Origin: Clostridium sp. KNHs205 | GTDB lineage: Bacteria; Bacillota; Clostridia; Lachnospirales; Lachnospiraceae | Length of the DNA stretch: 64,000 bases | Assembly (NCBI RefSeq): GCF_000702945.1 | Contig: NZ_JNLE01000003.1 | Location: 4,139,501 to 4,203,500, forward strand | Direction of reading: 5' to 3' | The notes under the pieces: generated by a model | What the model saw: the letters and a program-made list of their open reading frames with translations, nothing else | Databases searched by the model: none | What the model was told of the DNA's origin: nothing | In this document: positions 9,310-18,443 of the stretch, piece by piece | Layout: the number at the start of each line of letters is the position of its first letter | How positions within the stretch are numbered: position 1 is the first letter of the stretch | Translations under genes and position numbers: made by a program

Positions 9310-10238
9310 ATAAAATTTACCGTATTATCATGGACTCCATTGTCCGTTCTGATAACAACTTTGTTTTTCCCGGTTCGTTTCGCTTCATATAGGCTTTCAT
9401 CTGCAATACCGATTATCCTGTTATAATCATAATCACCACCATTTACAAGACAGACGCCGAAGCTGCAGGTAAAATGAAGCTCCTTATCTTCGTAAGAAAA
9501 TTCCGCTTCTTCAATCTGCCTTCTGAAATCCTCTGTTATCTTAATCACCTGCTCTTCTGTTACATGATATAAAAGGATAATAAATTCATCCCCTCCATAC
9601 CTTGCTATCCAGTCCGAGGAAGCTCTGATAGAATCCTTAAAGATAGAGGAAAGCTGCTTTAAGATACTGTCACCGGCAGGATGTCCCTGGGTATCATTTA
9701 TCTGCTTAAATCTGTCCACATCTACGATTATAACAGCCAGTGAATCTGAATCTGCTTTTGCTCTTTCTAAATCAAGGGGGAGCTGTTCCTCCAAAAATCT
9801 TCGGTTATATATTTCTGTTACCTGGTCCTCAATGATTTTTGAATTCAGATTTTTAATGTACCCGGATAATTCCTGGTACTCGTCAGCTTTCTCATTAATA
9901 AACATTCCCTGATCCGTAACATCCTTTAACATCTCTATAATATAATGTTTGTTATTAAGCTCAACAGGATAAGTCTGTATAAGAAACAGCCTTTCCTCCT
10001 TCATCTCAAGCTTAAATGCGTATTTATTCGTCTTTAACGTTCTCCTGGACAAACAGTTGGCACACTGTCTTCCCTTCTTCCAGAAATCATAACAGTGCCC
10101 TTCCACAAACTGATATTCAGCTTCTTCTTTCTGTTTCACATAAGATTTCCTATTAATAGGGTCAATAATCCTGATAAACGTATACATATCATGAAAAATC
10201 GATAGTCTTTCAATAATTTCATCAAGAATTTCCTTCAT
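9306..10238 (-). CDS. PAS-like/GGDEF diguanylate cyclase, soluble
   Basis: This protein of about 310 residues starts at MKEILDEII, chosen because GAGGTG lies six bases upstream; the open frame continues further upstream without a ribosome site. The N-terminal part resembles a PAS domain and includes a Cys-rich stretch (CYDFWKKGRQCANC) that could hold a metal or redox group. The C-terminal domain has ARYGGDEFIILL and VDVDRFKQINDTQGH, so it should make c-di-GMP. The inhibition site is off-register (RASSD instead of RxxD). No membrane segment is visible. It is transcribed from its own promoter with a hairpin-bearing leader. Confidence 0.88.
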   Translation of the reverse strand: MKEILDEIIERLSIFHDMYTFIRIIDPINRKSYVKQKEEAEYQFVEGHCYDFWKKGRQCANCLSRRTLKTNKYAFKLEMKEERLFLIQTYPVELNNKHYIIEMLKDVTDQGMFINEKADEYQELSGYIKNLNSKIIEDQVTEIYNRRFLEEQLPLDLERAKADSDSLAVIIVDVDRFKQINDTQGHPAGDSILKQLSSIFKDSIRASSDWIARYGGDEFIILLYHVTEEQVIKITEDFRRQIEEAEFSYEDKELHFTCSFGVCLVNGGDYDYNRIIGIADESLYEAKRTGKNKVVIRTDNGVHDNTVNFI

Positions 10239-10282
10239 CAAACACCTCGGTCCCTTTCTTTCCCTCATGATAGAGCTCTGTG

Positions 10283-10325
10283 AAAAGCAAAAACCAACCC
10301 TAATAACAGTTGTCATTAAGATTGG
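10283..10325 (-). terminator. Terminator or attenuator hairpin in the leader of the GGDEF gene
   Basis: On the minus strand AACCAATCTTAATGACA pairs with TGTTATTAGGGTTGGTT and is followed by TTTTTG. It lies between a predicted promoter and the start codon, so it may attenuate the GGDEF gene as well as end the dehydrogenase operon. Confidence 0.6.
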
Positions 10326-10381
10326 TTCTTCAGTCAAGCCAAGTTAAGCTCATTCTCACTTGTCCAACTACCATTACAATA

Positions 10382-10410
10382 TTTATACTACATAATACCG
10401 CATAAAACAA
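10382..10410 (-). promoter_or_regulatory. Candidate sigma-A promoter upstream of GGDEF gene
   Basis: Minus strand TTGTTT and TATAAA are separated by 17 bases. The transcript would include the 10283-10325 hairpin before the start codon at 10238. Confidence 0.5.
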
Positions 10411-10472
10411 GCCTAATCTTCTTAATTCGCGCTATTTTCCAGGTTTTACAGAATTGGACGTCTCCTGCGTTT

Positions 10473-11300
10473 TTAACTTCTTTTCCTAAGCGGATTAACT
10501 CCGGAGGCAACCAGTCCGCCATCACAAAGAATATCAACACCTGTCAGATAACCGGCCTCCGGGCTGACACAGTAAACAAAGAGGCTGGCAATTTCCTCCG
10601 GTTGTCCGATTCGTTTAATGGCACAGTACTTTGTATAAGCGTCAGCCTCCTCTTTTTCCAGTTCACCCATGGGAGTCTCGAAATTTCCTGGAGATACCGA
10701 TAGAACTCTTGCTCCCTTCTGTCCGAATCTTGCAGCGTCCTGCTTTGCAAACCAGATGACAAAATGTTTGGAAATTCCATAGGCAACACCCGCTCTTACC
10801 TTCTTGGGAAATAAATTTACCCATTTCATAATCTTTTTCATAAACAGAACAGGATCTTTCACGCTGTATTTATACAAGCCGACAGGCATGATAATTTTCG
10901 GTGTCAGATAGGCTGACATGGAGGAAACATCAATAATGCAGGAACCCTGTTTCATTACTTTATAGAAAGCATTATTTATATTAATAGTCCCCTGTGCATT
11001 TACCTCCATTATCTGTTTCGCCTCCCCCATATGAGGAGACATTCCGGCAGCATGGATAACGGCTGTAACCTCCCCTTTTTCCTTTGCATAACAGGCTAAC
11101 TTCTCAACACTATGAACCTCTGCCACATCACAGGCAAAAGCTTCTGCTTCTATTCCTTCCCCCGTTAGCTCTTGTACTGCGCTTTCCAATTTTTTTAAAC
11201 TTCTTCCGCTGATTATTATAAAATGATCTTTTCCAATTAATTTGGCTGCAGCAAGTCCCATTCCGCTGCCTCCACCTGTAATAACACAAATTTTCTTCAT
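10473..11300 (-). CDS. Short-chain dehydrogenase/reductase (SDR)
   Basis: This protein of about 275 residues starts at MKKICVITGG, preceded by GGAGAGG. It has the NAD(P) motif TGGGSGMG, the structural VIHAAGMSP region, and the YGISK catalytic Tyr-Lys pair with a serine upstream. The segment between about residues 115 and 150 is longer than usual (FMKKIMKWVNLFPKK). The C-terminal SPEAGYLTGVDILCDGG is typical of classical SDRs. The substrate is unknown. A second SDR lies about 70 bases upstream on the same strand, so the two may act in one pathway. Confidence 0.85.
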   Translation of the reverse strand: MKKICVITGGGSGMGLAAAKLIGKDHFIIISGRSLKKLESAVQELTGEGIEAEAFACDVAEVHSVEKLACYAKEKGEVTAVIHAAGMSPHMGEAKQIMEVNAQGTININNAFYKVMKQGSCIIDVSSMSAYLTPKIIMPVGLYKYSVKDPVLFMKKIMKWVNLFPKKVRAGVAYGISKHFVIWFAKQDAARFGQKGARVLSVSPGNFETPMGELEKEEADAYTKYCAIKRIGQPEEIASLFVYCVSPEAGYLTGVDILCDGGLVASGVNPLRKRS

Positions 11301-11369
11301 TCTTACCTCTCCTTCAGCTGCCATGAGCAATAAAATGTATAAAAGAAACTAATCTTTCTTTCACTAAGA

Positions 11370-12170
11370 CTAATGTTCACTGGCACCCATAACTTTGTTT
11401 ATCATTTTCATAGCCAGAGAGGAATTCAATTTATATAACCCATTCATTAGCTTGCAGTCTTTACCGATATAGGCACGTAGTTTCTGTCTCTCCATAGCCC
11501 TGATGATAAGCTCAGCTGCCTTTGCCGGTGTTAAGACCATCTTGGATTTACTGCTTTCGCTTGATACATTATAAGATATATTAGAATTCTTCTTGATATC
11601 AGTAGCAATACCACCGGGAATTACAACGGACACTTTGACCTTTGTATCAACCAGCTCTGAGGATAAGCCTTCCGTCAGAAGCTTTACAGCAGCTTTTGAC
11701 GCACCATATATGCTTTGACCCGGTACCGGCAGGAAGCCTCCCATACTGGATACATTAACTATATGTGCTTCCGGCCGCTTTAGCAGGTGGGGTAAAAAAG
11801 CCTTTACCATATATAATGTCCCATAAAAGTTTATATTCAGGACCCTTTCAATACGGTCCATTTCCAGCTCATTTAAGTAGATGAAGGGTTGAATAATTCC
11901 TGCATTGTTGATAATTCCATCTACCTTACCATGGTCCTTTATTACATTTTCTGCAAATGCAAATACAGCCTCTTTATCAGATATATCAACCACATAAGTA
12001 AATAATCTTTTACTCTCGCTTCCTGCAAGCTTAACGGTCTCCTTTAAAGCTGCCTCATTTATATCAACGGCATAAACGGCTGCCCCCTTCTTAAGAAGCT
12101 GTAAAACCAATTCCCTTCCTACTCCATTTCCTCCACCGGTTACCACAATACTCTTTCCTTGTGCTCTCAT
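11370..12170 (-). CDS. Short-chain dehydrogenase/reductase (SDR)
   Basis: This protein of about 266 residues has VVTGGGNGVGRE for cofactor binding, NNAGII, and the YGASK catalytic motif after VNVSSMGG. Acidic residue D39 after the second strand (YAVDIN) suggests NAD preference. The start MRAQGK is chosen because AGAGGAG lies seven bases upstream; the ATG two codons earlier is too close to it. The C-terminal part, with the AKAAELIIRAMERQKLRAYIG stretch, resembles SDRs acting on lipophilic substrates. It heads a probable two-gene unit with the next SDR. Confidence 0.85.
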   Translation of the reverse strand: MRAQGKSIVVTGGGNGVGRELVLQLLKKGAAVYAVDINEAALKETVKLAGSESKRLFTYVVDISDKEAVFAFAENVIKDHGKVDGIINNAGIIQPFIYLNELEMDRIERVLNINFYGTLYMVKAFLPHLLKRPEAHIVNVSSMGGFLPVPGQSIYGASKAAVKLLTEGLSSELVDTKVKVSVVIPGGIATDIKKNSNISYNVSSESSKSKMVLTPAKAAELIIRAMERQKLRAYIGKDCKLMNGLYKLNSSLAMKMINKVMGASEH

Positions 12171-12262
12171 GCTCATACTCCTCTATTTATATTTGTTTTA
12201 ACTTATTTACTTTAATTACTGACAGAATAAAATCCAGAATGACAGCTTTACTACTACTTTTT

Positions 12263-12519
12263 CTAATTTCTTTTCTGCTTTTTCATTTCTTCTCGGAGGG
12301 CCTGCTCTTCCTTAAGTCTCTCTTTTGCCTCCTCAATGGATTCATCCTCTCTTGTAAGATAATTATCCACGAATCTGTCTGACATTTTATGAAAGCCACC
12401 AACGATACCCTCTTCAATTTTTTTATATCCTTCAACTACACCGCTTTCGATCTTTTTGTATCGTTGACTACGTTTTCTTCAATTTTCTTATTCCCTTGGA
12501 TCAGCTTTGATTTAGCCAT
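12263..12519 (-). pseudogene. Small YKKIE-repeat protein gene with one-base deletion
   Basis: A good ribosome site (AAGGAG) precedes ATGGCTAAATCAAAG, giving MAKSKLIQGNKKIEENVVN before the frame is lost near 12470. Continuing one frame over gives YKKIESGVVEGYKKIEEGIVGGF, then MSDRFVDNYLTREDESIEEAKERL and a stop. Restoring one base at GTCAACG-ATAC rejoins both halves into an 85-residue protein with the repeated YKKIExGVVxGY unit, seen in small Lachnospiraceae/Clostridium proteins of unknown function. A sequencing error or a real mutation are both possible. Confidence 0.75.
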
Positions 12520-12626
12520 AATCTATAATCTCCTTATTTTTCATATTCTGAATTCTTCCTGATGTTGTTAAAAGTATACGAAAGGATTGTTTCTGTTTTG
12601 CTTCTGTTTTGTTTGAATAATATTAA

Positions 12627-13157
12627 TTACTCCAGCAGCATATTTGCTCTTTCGCATACCGTATAGAGCTCCTCATATTTTTGAGTAATCTGAGGGTCTA
12701 TTTTTTCAGTTTTCTTTCTTTTTATATTTCTGTATAAAAGGTAGGGTATAATCCATCCGATAAAACCAGGAATTGCAAAAATAACGCATGCTGCCACATT
12801 CTCTGCTGTTACAGCAAATACCGATCCCGTGATGAATCCTGTACCAATAATTCCTACCACAAAAGCTGTTGCTGCTGCTCTTCTGGTCTTTAAAGCTTCC
12901 AGATAAAGAATTTCTGTTACGTAAGTCTCAAACTGTCTCTGCAGTCTTGTCAGCTCCGCTTTATTTCTAATTTTTCTATCACGCTTAAACTTAAGGGTTA
13001 CATACTCAGGCTTTCCTACCGGTACACTGTCTCCTTCCGAAATCCATCCAAAATCCCTGTAATTGTCCAAATAGACAGACTGCATGGTTTTCTTCACAGT
13101 AATTTCTTTGTATTCAAAACCTACAAAATTGTTTCTGTCCTTTATCTCTTCCTTCAT
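12627..13157 (-). CDS. Two-helix membrane protein, paralog of 15341-15910
   Basis: This 176-residue protein has an N-terminal cytosolic part (FVGFEYKEITV), a conserved KFKRDRKIRNKAELTRLQRQF segment, two hydrophobic helices at about residues 96-118 and 124-144, and a charged tail. It aligns along its length with the protein at 15341-15910 (shared RDRKI-NK-ELTRLQR-FE, GTxFxxGSVFAVTA, P-F-GWI-PY). The function is unknown. The paralog is coupled to a histidine kinase gene, which suggests a role in the same envelope signalling response. The group II intron now separates the two genes. Confidence 0.75.
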   Translation of the reverse strand: MKEEIKDRNNFVGFEYKEITVKKTMQSVYLDNYRDFGWISEGDSVPVGKPEYVTLKFKRDRKIRNKAELTRLQRQFETYVTEILYLEALKTRRAAATAFVVGIIGTGFITGSVFAVTAENVAACVIFAIPGFIGWIIPYLLYRNIKRKKTEKIDPQITQKYEELYTVCERANMLLE

Positions 13158-13445
13158 GATTTATACCTCCGTTGTTTTTATTTATAATAGCTTTAACTTA
13201 CCAGTCTTTTATTTCCGTAATGTTTGTGTACTGTTTTAGAATCATTAATTAGAGACATAAAATATATTGCTGTCCTGCTGCTTCTACCTGATAACCAAGA
13301 GTCTTTGCCTGCCAGACTCAGGCATTGTTACGCTTCAACAATAGTAGCAATCCTCCTTGAGCGTATCATATGCACCAGCCGGCAGGGCTTTATATGAAAG
13401 CATATCATAACCTTTCCTATTACCAGGAAGAATTTTCTCGCATAA

Positions 13446-15290
13446 ATCGAGTAGGAGAAATTTCTCTTAACAGAGAAATTTCGACCTCTCACACCACCGT
13501 GCGTACCGTTCGGTACACGGCGGTTCAATCAACTTAACAAGTAACACACCTTTCGATGTAATAGTCCAACATTGAGATTAGTCCAAACTGGGCTAATCTC
13601 TCATTATTTATTGCTTGGCTTATATCTGAACTTCGACATACTCTTGCAAATCCCTTTGCATAAGAGGTTCGTCTTGCCGCCCATTTAGGTATTCCCAGTT
13701 TTATTAGATTCTTTGCTCTATTCTTTGGTGTTTTCCAGTGTTTCCATATGCACATGCGAAGCCTATATCTAATAGTTCCATCAAAATTCTTGCATAGTTT
13801 CTTCATACTACCGATTTTGAAGTAATTTATCCAACCTCGAATCAACTGATTTAGCTTCTCTATTTTGTGCTTATTGTTAACTCCCCAACTTCGGCAAGTA
13901 AATTTCTTCATTTTTGCCTTGAACTTTGCAACTGAACTAGCGTGTGGTTTAGCTTTATACTGTTTGGCAAATGTGTCATAGTAAAATCCAAATCCCAGAT
14001 ACTTTATTCCTTTTGGTTTATCCACCTTGCTCTTGCTAACATTTACCTTCAATCCAAGCTTCTCTTCTATGAACTTTGAAATGCTTTTCATTACTCTGCT
14101 AGCTGCCAGTTCGCTTCCGACCATAATAATACAGTCGTCTGCATATCTGACAAAATCCAATCCTCTTGATTCCATTTCCTTATCCAGTTCATTTAACATG
14201 ATGTTTGCTAAAAGTGGTGAAATATTTCCACCTTGAGGTGTTCCTACAATAGAATCCTCGTATTCATCATCTATAATCACTCCGCTAACTAAGAACTTTC
14301 GAACTATCGAGATAACATCTCCATCTTTGATTGTTCTTCCTATTATTGTCATCAGCTTGTCATGATTTACTGTGTCAAAGAACTTTTCCAGGTCAATGTC
14401 CACTATCCAACTGTGCCCATCGTTCATCATTTCCAGCGCTGTAAGCACCGCCTGCTGGGCACAACGACTCGGTCTGAATCCGTAGCTGTGGTCATGAAAC
14501 TGTTCCTCGAATATCGGAGTGAGTACCTGTGCTACTGCTTGTTGAACAAATCTGTCCGTTACTGTTGGTACTCCCAGTTTCCTGACTCCTCCTTCTGGTT
14601 TTGGTATCTCTACACGCCTTACTGGTTGCGGTTTATACTTTCGTGTCCGCAATTGTTCTTTAATTGTTTCGCCATTCTTCAAAAGGTATTCACCAAGTTC
14701 TGTGTACTCCATTCCGTCCACACCCTCTGCTCCTTTGTTTCGTATGACTTGCAGATACGCCTTATTGAGATTATCTTTGGCTAATATCTGCTCCATTAGA
14801 CTATTTGTGTCCATGCGTTGTTTCCTTTCTGTCCCGTTCGTTTCCACCATCTTTGACGTCATCGACAGATGTTGTGTTTACTACAAGTCGGAACCTACTT
14901 CAACTGATTGATTGTTCGTCCCTTTGCTCCGTTTCCATTACAGAAACTTCCTCGCTACTACGGACTATGCTGACTTCTCACAGTTCGTTGTTACTCGGCA
15001 AATGATACCGCTGTGAGACCTCCCCGATTAAGGTGCGAGCTCTTTCCTCTCATCTATCCGCCACATTTACTCCTACTTCCAGCAACTTTTGGACTTCATC
15101 TTCTTTTGCAAACTTATCCGTATTTCAGAGCCTTATATGTGATTTCTGTCCGTCGGACCAAGAGTTTGCCTACAACTTCCTTCAGATTCCACCTCACGGT
15201 GGACACCCTTGTTGTTCAGCTATGTGCTTCCACGTTGCCTAGGCGCACTTGGGACTTTCACCCATTAGAGCCCGCCCATGGCGGGCAAAC
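13446..15290 (-). mobile_element. Group II intron with encoded reverse transcriptase
   Basis: The element is about 1.85 kb on the minus strand. Its 3' part holds a domain V hairpin (about 13495-13528, CCGTGTACCGAACGGTACG followed by CACGG) and a domain VI stem ending CTACTCGAT near 13446. The 5' part starts GTTTGCCCGCC with a perfect GCCCGCC/GGCGGGC hairpin, then GGGTGAAAGTCCC. The 5' end (near 15290) lies directly after a terminator's T run, an insertion habit best known for group IIC introns. The start is GUUUG rather than the usual GUGYG, so the boundary is uncertain by a few bases. Confidence 0.85.
13534..14814 (-). CDS. ltrA: Group II intron reverse transcriptase/maturase
   Basis: This protein of 426 residues starts at MDTNSLMEQIL, preceded by AGAAAGG; the frame is open further upstream without a ribosome site. 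Reverse transcriptase blocks are intact: GAEGVDGM, YKPQPVRRVEIPKPEGG, DIDLEKFFDTVNHDKL, GTPQGGNISPLLAN and the catalytic RYADD. A maturase region (INYFKIG) follows. No C-terminal HNH endonuclease is present, so insertion would use single-stranded or hairpin DNA targets. It lies within the intron RNA between domains I-III and V. The enzyme appears intact. Confidence 0.95.
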   Translation of the reverse strand: MDTNSLMEQILAKDNLNKAYLQVIRNKGAEGVDGMEYTELGEYLLKNGETIKEQLRTRKYKPQPVRRVEIPKPEGGVRKLGVPTVTDRFVQQAVAQVLTPIFEEQFHDHSYGFRPSRCAQQAVLTALEMMNDGHSWIVDIDLEKFFDTVNHDKLMTIIGRTIKDGDVISIVRKFLVSGVIIDDEYEDSIVGTPQGGNISPLLANIMLNELDKEMESRGLDFVRYADDCIIMVGSELAASRVMKSISKFIEEKLGLKVNVSKSKVDKPKGIKYLGFGFYYDTFAKQYKAKPHASSVAKFKAKMKKFTCRSWGVNNKHKIEKLNQLIRGWINYFKIGSMKKLCKNFDGTIRYRLRMCIWKHWKTPKNRAKNLIKLGIPKWAARRTSYAKGFARVCRSSDISQAINNERLAQFGLISMLDYYIERCVTC

Positions 15291-15328
15291 AAAAAGACAT
15301 ATAACCGGTTGTTATCAGGTTATATGTC
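15291..15328 (-). terminator. Terminator immediately upstream of the group II intron
   Basis: GACATATAACC pairs with GGTTATATGTC and is followed by TTTTT on the minus strand. It ends the gene at 15341 and its T run abuts the intron 5' end. Confidence 0.85.
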
Positions 15329-15340
15329 CTATTGCTTTAA

Positions 15341-15910
15341 CTATTTTTTATTCCAGTCATGTAACAGTTTATTGCCCTTTTCGCATATCTCATAGATTTG
15401 ATCTTTTGTTTCTTCGATCAGGGGGGTAACTTTTTCTACCCGTTCTCTTTTGACTTTCTTATAAATGAAATAAGGCAATATCCAGCCCGCAAAAGCAGGT
15501 ACTGCAAGAAAAGTACATAATACAACTCTTGGCGGATCGGCTGTTACGGCAAATACGGAACCTGCCATAAAAGCTGTTCCGATAAACGCTACAATCAATG
15601 CATACATGGTTGCCTTGGAGGTTATTGAATTTTCCAGCTGGTCAATATCCTTCATACAAAATTCAAAGTTTCGCTGCAGCCTGGTTAGTTCCATCTTGTT
15701 CATTATTTTACGGTCCCTTTTTAACCGCAGAACAACATTCGAATGGCGATTCGGGGGCCTCCCGGTAAGTGTATGTGTTACATTCTTATCCACCATCCAG
15801 CCAAAATTTTCATATATATCAATGAGAAAAGAAACCTTTTCTGCATTTGTTATAACTTCCTTATATTCATAACCTATAAAGGCATGGTTGCTTTTTAAAA
15901 TCTCGGTCAT
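15341..15910 (-). CDS. Two-helix membrane protein coupled to histidine kinase
   Basis: This 189-residue protein is a paralog of the one at 12627-13157, sharing the LKRDRKIMNKMELTRLQRNFE segment and two hydrophobic helices (about 103-125 and 130-150). Its ATG overlaps the stop codon of the histidine kinase gene (ATGA), so translation is coupled. The function is unknown; the tight link suggests it is an output or accessory of the two-component system. The terminator and group II intron follow directly. Confidence 0.78.
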   Translation of the reverse strand: MTEILKSNHAFIGYEYKEVITNAEKVSFLIDIYENFGWMVDKNVTHTLTGRPPNRHSNVVLRLKRDRKIMNKMELTRLQRNFEFCMKDIDQLENSITSKATMYALIVAFIGTAFMAGSVFAVTADPPRVVLCTFLAVPAFAGWILPYFIYKKVKRERVEKVTPLIEETKDQIYEICEKGNKLLHDWNKK

Positions 15911-17019
15911 AGGTAGATATCCTCCTGTAAGCTTTCATCTTCCCCATTATCTGAAAGAAACACCGGCAAGGTAACCGTAAAGGTGGTTCCTTTACCTGGG
16001 ATACTGCTAACCTTGATGGTGCCTTCATGCAATTGCAGCACGCGTAAGGTTAATGCAAGACCCAGACCATTTCCTTCCTTGGAGTGGGATGTATCCCCCT
16101 GGTAGAATTTATCAAATATATGTTTCATGCTGTCTTCATCCATACCACATCCGGTATCCGTTACTGTTACAATAATGCTGTCCTCTGTTGAGCTCTGCTT
16201 CAAGGTAACTGTACCTCCCTGCTCCGTAAATTTAATGGCATTGGATAAAAGATTATTCCATACTAGTTCCAGCAGTGTTTCATCAGCACGGATAATCGCC
16301 CGGTCTTCCAAGTCCGCATCAAATTCAATGTTCTTCTGTTCCCATACATCAACAAATTGTATCACACAATCACTTAATTGTCTGCATATATCATATTCAA
16401 AGACCTCTGGTTTTATCTTTTGATTTTCAAGCTTATTAAGCTTTAAGATATTTGTAATCAGATTGGACAAACGTTTTGAAGCTTCTTCTATTGATTTGGC
16501 ATACTCTAACCGCTGTTCCTCCGAAACTGATTCTTTCTGCAGGAATTCCGAATAATTCTGTATAACAGCGATTGGTGTCTTTATCTCATGGGAAACATTT
16601 GAGATAAAATCCGTTTTCAGAGTCTCGATACTTCCAAGTTCTTCTACCATTTTGTTAAAATCAAGAAACATATAATCCAGATAATCCATCTTATCTGCTG
16701 TATGCAACGGTGGTACATATACTGAAAAATCCCCGTTTGCCACCTGATTGGTCGCTTTGGCAAAAGCCTTCATGGGTTTCTCATAACGGTAGTTGATCTG
16801 CCTCAGGGTCAGATAGGTAAAGACCGATGCACAAAGAAACCAAAAACCAATTACTAGCACCATATGAATAGCTGCAATATTCTGATAATCCAGGTACTCT
16901 CCCAAAATAAAGAACTGTGCCGTTGTTATTAAATAGAAAAATAACAATGTCGGAAAAAATATAAATAAGACATTCAAAAAATTCCTTCTTTTACGAGCAG
17001 GTCTGCTTTCCTGGTTCAT
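15907..17019 (-). CDS. Sensor histidine kinase
   Basis: This 370-residue membrane kinase has two helices (about 15-37 and 45-68) with almost no extracellular loop, so it probably senses the membrane or a partner. A HAMP-like linker follows. The phosphorylated histidine is H144 in SNVSHEIKTP, followed by N box LVWNNLLSNAIKF and G boxes DTGCGMDE and GNGLGLAL. Its start overlaps the stop of the response regulator gene (ATGA) and its stop overlaps the next gene, making a coupled three-gene unit. The short-loop design resembles intramembrane-sensing kinases. Confidence 0.93.
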   Translation of the reverse strand: MNQESRPARKRRNFLNVLFIFFPTLLFFYLITTAQFFILGEYLDYQNIAAIHMVLVIGFWFLCASVFTYLTLRQINYRYEKPMKAFAKATNQVANGDFSVYVPPLHTADKMDYLDYMFLDFNKMVEELGSIETLKTDFISNVSHEIKTPIAVIQNYSEFLQKESVSEEQRLEYAKSIEEASKRLSNLITNILKLNKLENQKIKPEVFEYDICRQLSDCVIQFVDVWEQKNIEFDADLEDRAIIRADETLLELVWNNLLSNAIKFTEQGGTVTLKQSSTEDSIIVTVTDTGCGMDEDSMKHIFDKFYQGDTSHSKEGNGLGLALTLRVLQLHEGTIKVSSIPGKGTTFTVTLPVFLSDNGEDESLQEDIYL

Positions 17020-17687
17020 GACAACACCGCCTTGTAACCAATCCCCCGGACTGTCACAATTTTAAACCCATCACAAACTGAGAACTTATCCCTTAGTTTG
17101 GTTACATAAACGTCCACTGCCCTAAGGCTTGTATCTGTATCGATTCCCCAAAATTCATCCATTAGCTGTGCTCTGGAAAAGGTCTTCTTTGGATAGGACA
17201 GCAGCTTATATAAAATATTGAATTCTCTGGTGGTAACTGTAATCTCTTCCTCTCCAATGGTTGCTGTTACAGCATCTGCATCCAAGGTCAGATTTCCGAT
17301 GGTTAATTTTCTTTCCATTTCAATATTAGCCCTGCGAAGGAGCGCTCTTAATCGCAGCAACAGCTCGTCCAGTACAATAGGCTTGACCATGTAGTCATCT
17401 ATTCCAAGCTGAAATCCCTTTTGTTTAGAAGGAAGATCATCTTTGGCAGACATAAATAATATAGGTATCGTTCGGTTAACCTGACGTACAGTTCTTGCGA
17501 ACTCAAACCCGTCTATTTCCGGCATCATAATATCCGACACTATTAGTTCATATAAATTATTATACATTTCTTCATAGGCTGCGTTGGCATTCAAGCAGCC
17601 TTTTGCCTGAAAACCACTGTCGTTAAGGTACGTACAGACAATTCTGTTTAATTCTGCATCATCTTCTACTACCAATATATTAATCAT
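17016..17687 (-). CDS. OmpR-family response regulator
   Basis: This 223-residue regulator has a receiver domain with the acidic pair near the start (VVEDDAE), phosphoacceptor Asp in IVSDIMMPEIDGF and the conserved lysine in DDYMVKPI. The C-terminal winged helix contains TTREFNILYKLLSYPKKTFSRAQL and ends with VRGIGYKAVL. It is translationally coupled to the histidine kinase that follows. It begins about 20 bases after the membrane protein gene at 17709. Targets are not visible; the upstream gene cluster may be part of its regulon. Confidence 0.94.
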   Translation of the reverse strand: MINILVVEDDAELNRIVCTYLNDSGFQAKGCLNANAAYEEMYNNLYELIVSDIMMPEIDGFEFARTVRQVNRTIPILFMSAKDDLPSKQKGFQLGIDDYMVKPIVLDELLLRLRALLRRANIEMERKLTIGNLTLDADAVTATIGEEEITVTTREFNILYKLLSYPKKTFSRAQLMDEFWGIDTDTSLRAVDVYVTKLRDKFSVCDGFKIVTVRGIGYKAVLS

Positions 17688-17708
17688 TTTTATCCTCCCT
17701 ATTATATG

Positions 17709-18392
17709 TTAAGCTTTATTTTTAAGCATTTTCACTCTGCATATCATATATATACCAATGACAGCAGCTGCTGTACCCATTAGAATTCCTATTATGCCAT
17801 TAGCCTTCGAGATTTCTACAGGATCTGCTTCATTATCTGTAAAAGATAATAAAGCGGTCTGTGTTAATACCAATGCTATCAGTGAAGCAGATAGATTTAT
17901 CATTTTAATTGCATGAATGAGCAAAGTATTATTGTGCCTGGTTACAATAACACCTCTTATGTTCAATCCAATTTCTGTAAAAGTAACAGCCGTGATTCCC
18001 AAAGCGGCAATCATGTGGTAAGAGCCTGTCATCGGGCTATAAAATAACCGAATAGAATAAAGAATATAAAGAAGACTTGAAAATAGAAGTACCGTGCCGG
18101 AACAAAGATAATATTGATATTCTTTACTTTTGTCACTGGCTTTTCTGATTCCGGTTAAGGCAATACTTTTTGCACCAATCATACCAATTGAATAAAACGC
18201 ATTTGCACAGGCGAAAAAAGACAGCGATAATATTCCCATAATCAGCTTACCTGTCACAATAAAAATACTGACGGTTATGGCTGCACCGGTTATATGCAGG
18301 GAACGGCTTATTTTGCTTCCGTACTGTGTTTTGAAGAAAATACTTGTCTCTTTGGCATATTGAATTATATTTATTTTCCTTTTATCCTTCAT
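17709..18392 (-). CDS. Multi-pass membrane protein of unknown function
   Basis: This protein of about 227 residues starts at MKDKRKINIIQYAKE, with GGAGCG four bases upstream; the frame is open for 13 more codons. It has about six hydrophobic segments and a short basic N-terminus. I do not recognise the family. It lies between a chemotaxis-type transducer and the two-component system, all on the minus strand with short gaps (52 and about 20 bases), which suggests a shared signalling operon. Confidence 0.65.
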   Translation of the reverse strand: MKDKRKINIIQYAKETSIFFKTQYGSKISRSLHITGAAITVSIFIVTGKLIMGILSLSFFACANAFYSIGMIGAKSIALTGIRKASDKSKEYQYYLCSGTVLLFSSLLYILYSIRLFYSPMTGSYHMIAALGITAVTFTEIGLNIRGVIVTRHNNTLLIHAIKMINLSASLIALVLTQTALLSFTDNEADPVEISKANGIIGILMGTAAAVIGIYMICRVKMLKNKA

Positions 18393-18443
18393 GGTACGCT
18401 CCGCATATATAATATCATAAAAAAGAGGCAATTGCCTTATACT

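Noticed and set aside
13328..13528. Minus-strand frame of 66 codons
   Set aside because: It covers domains V and VI of the group II intron, so it is structural RNA.
15013..15429. Plus-strand frame of 138 codons
   Set aside because: It is antisense to the intron 5' domain and the start of a real membrane protein gene.
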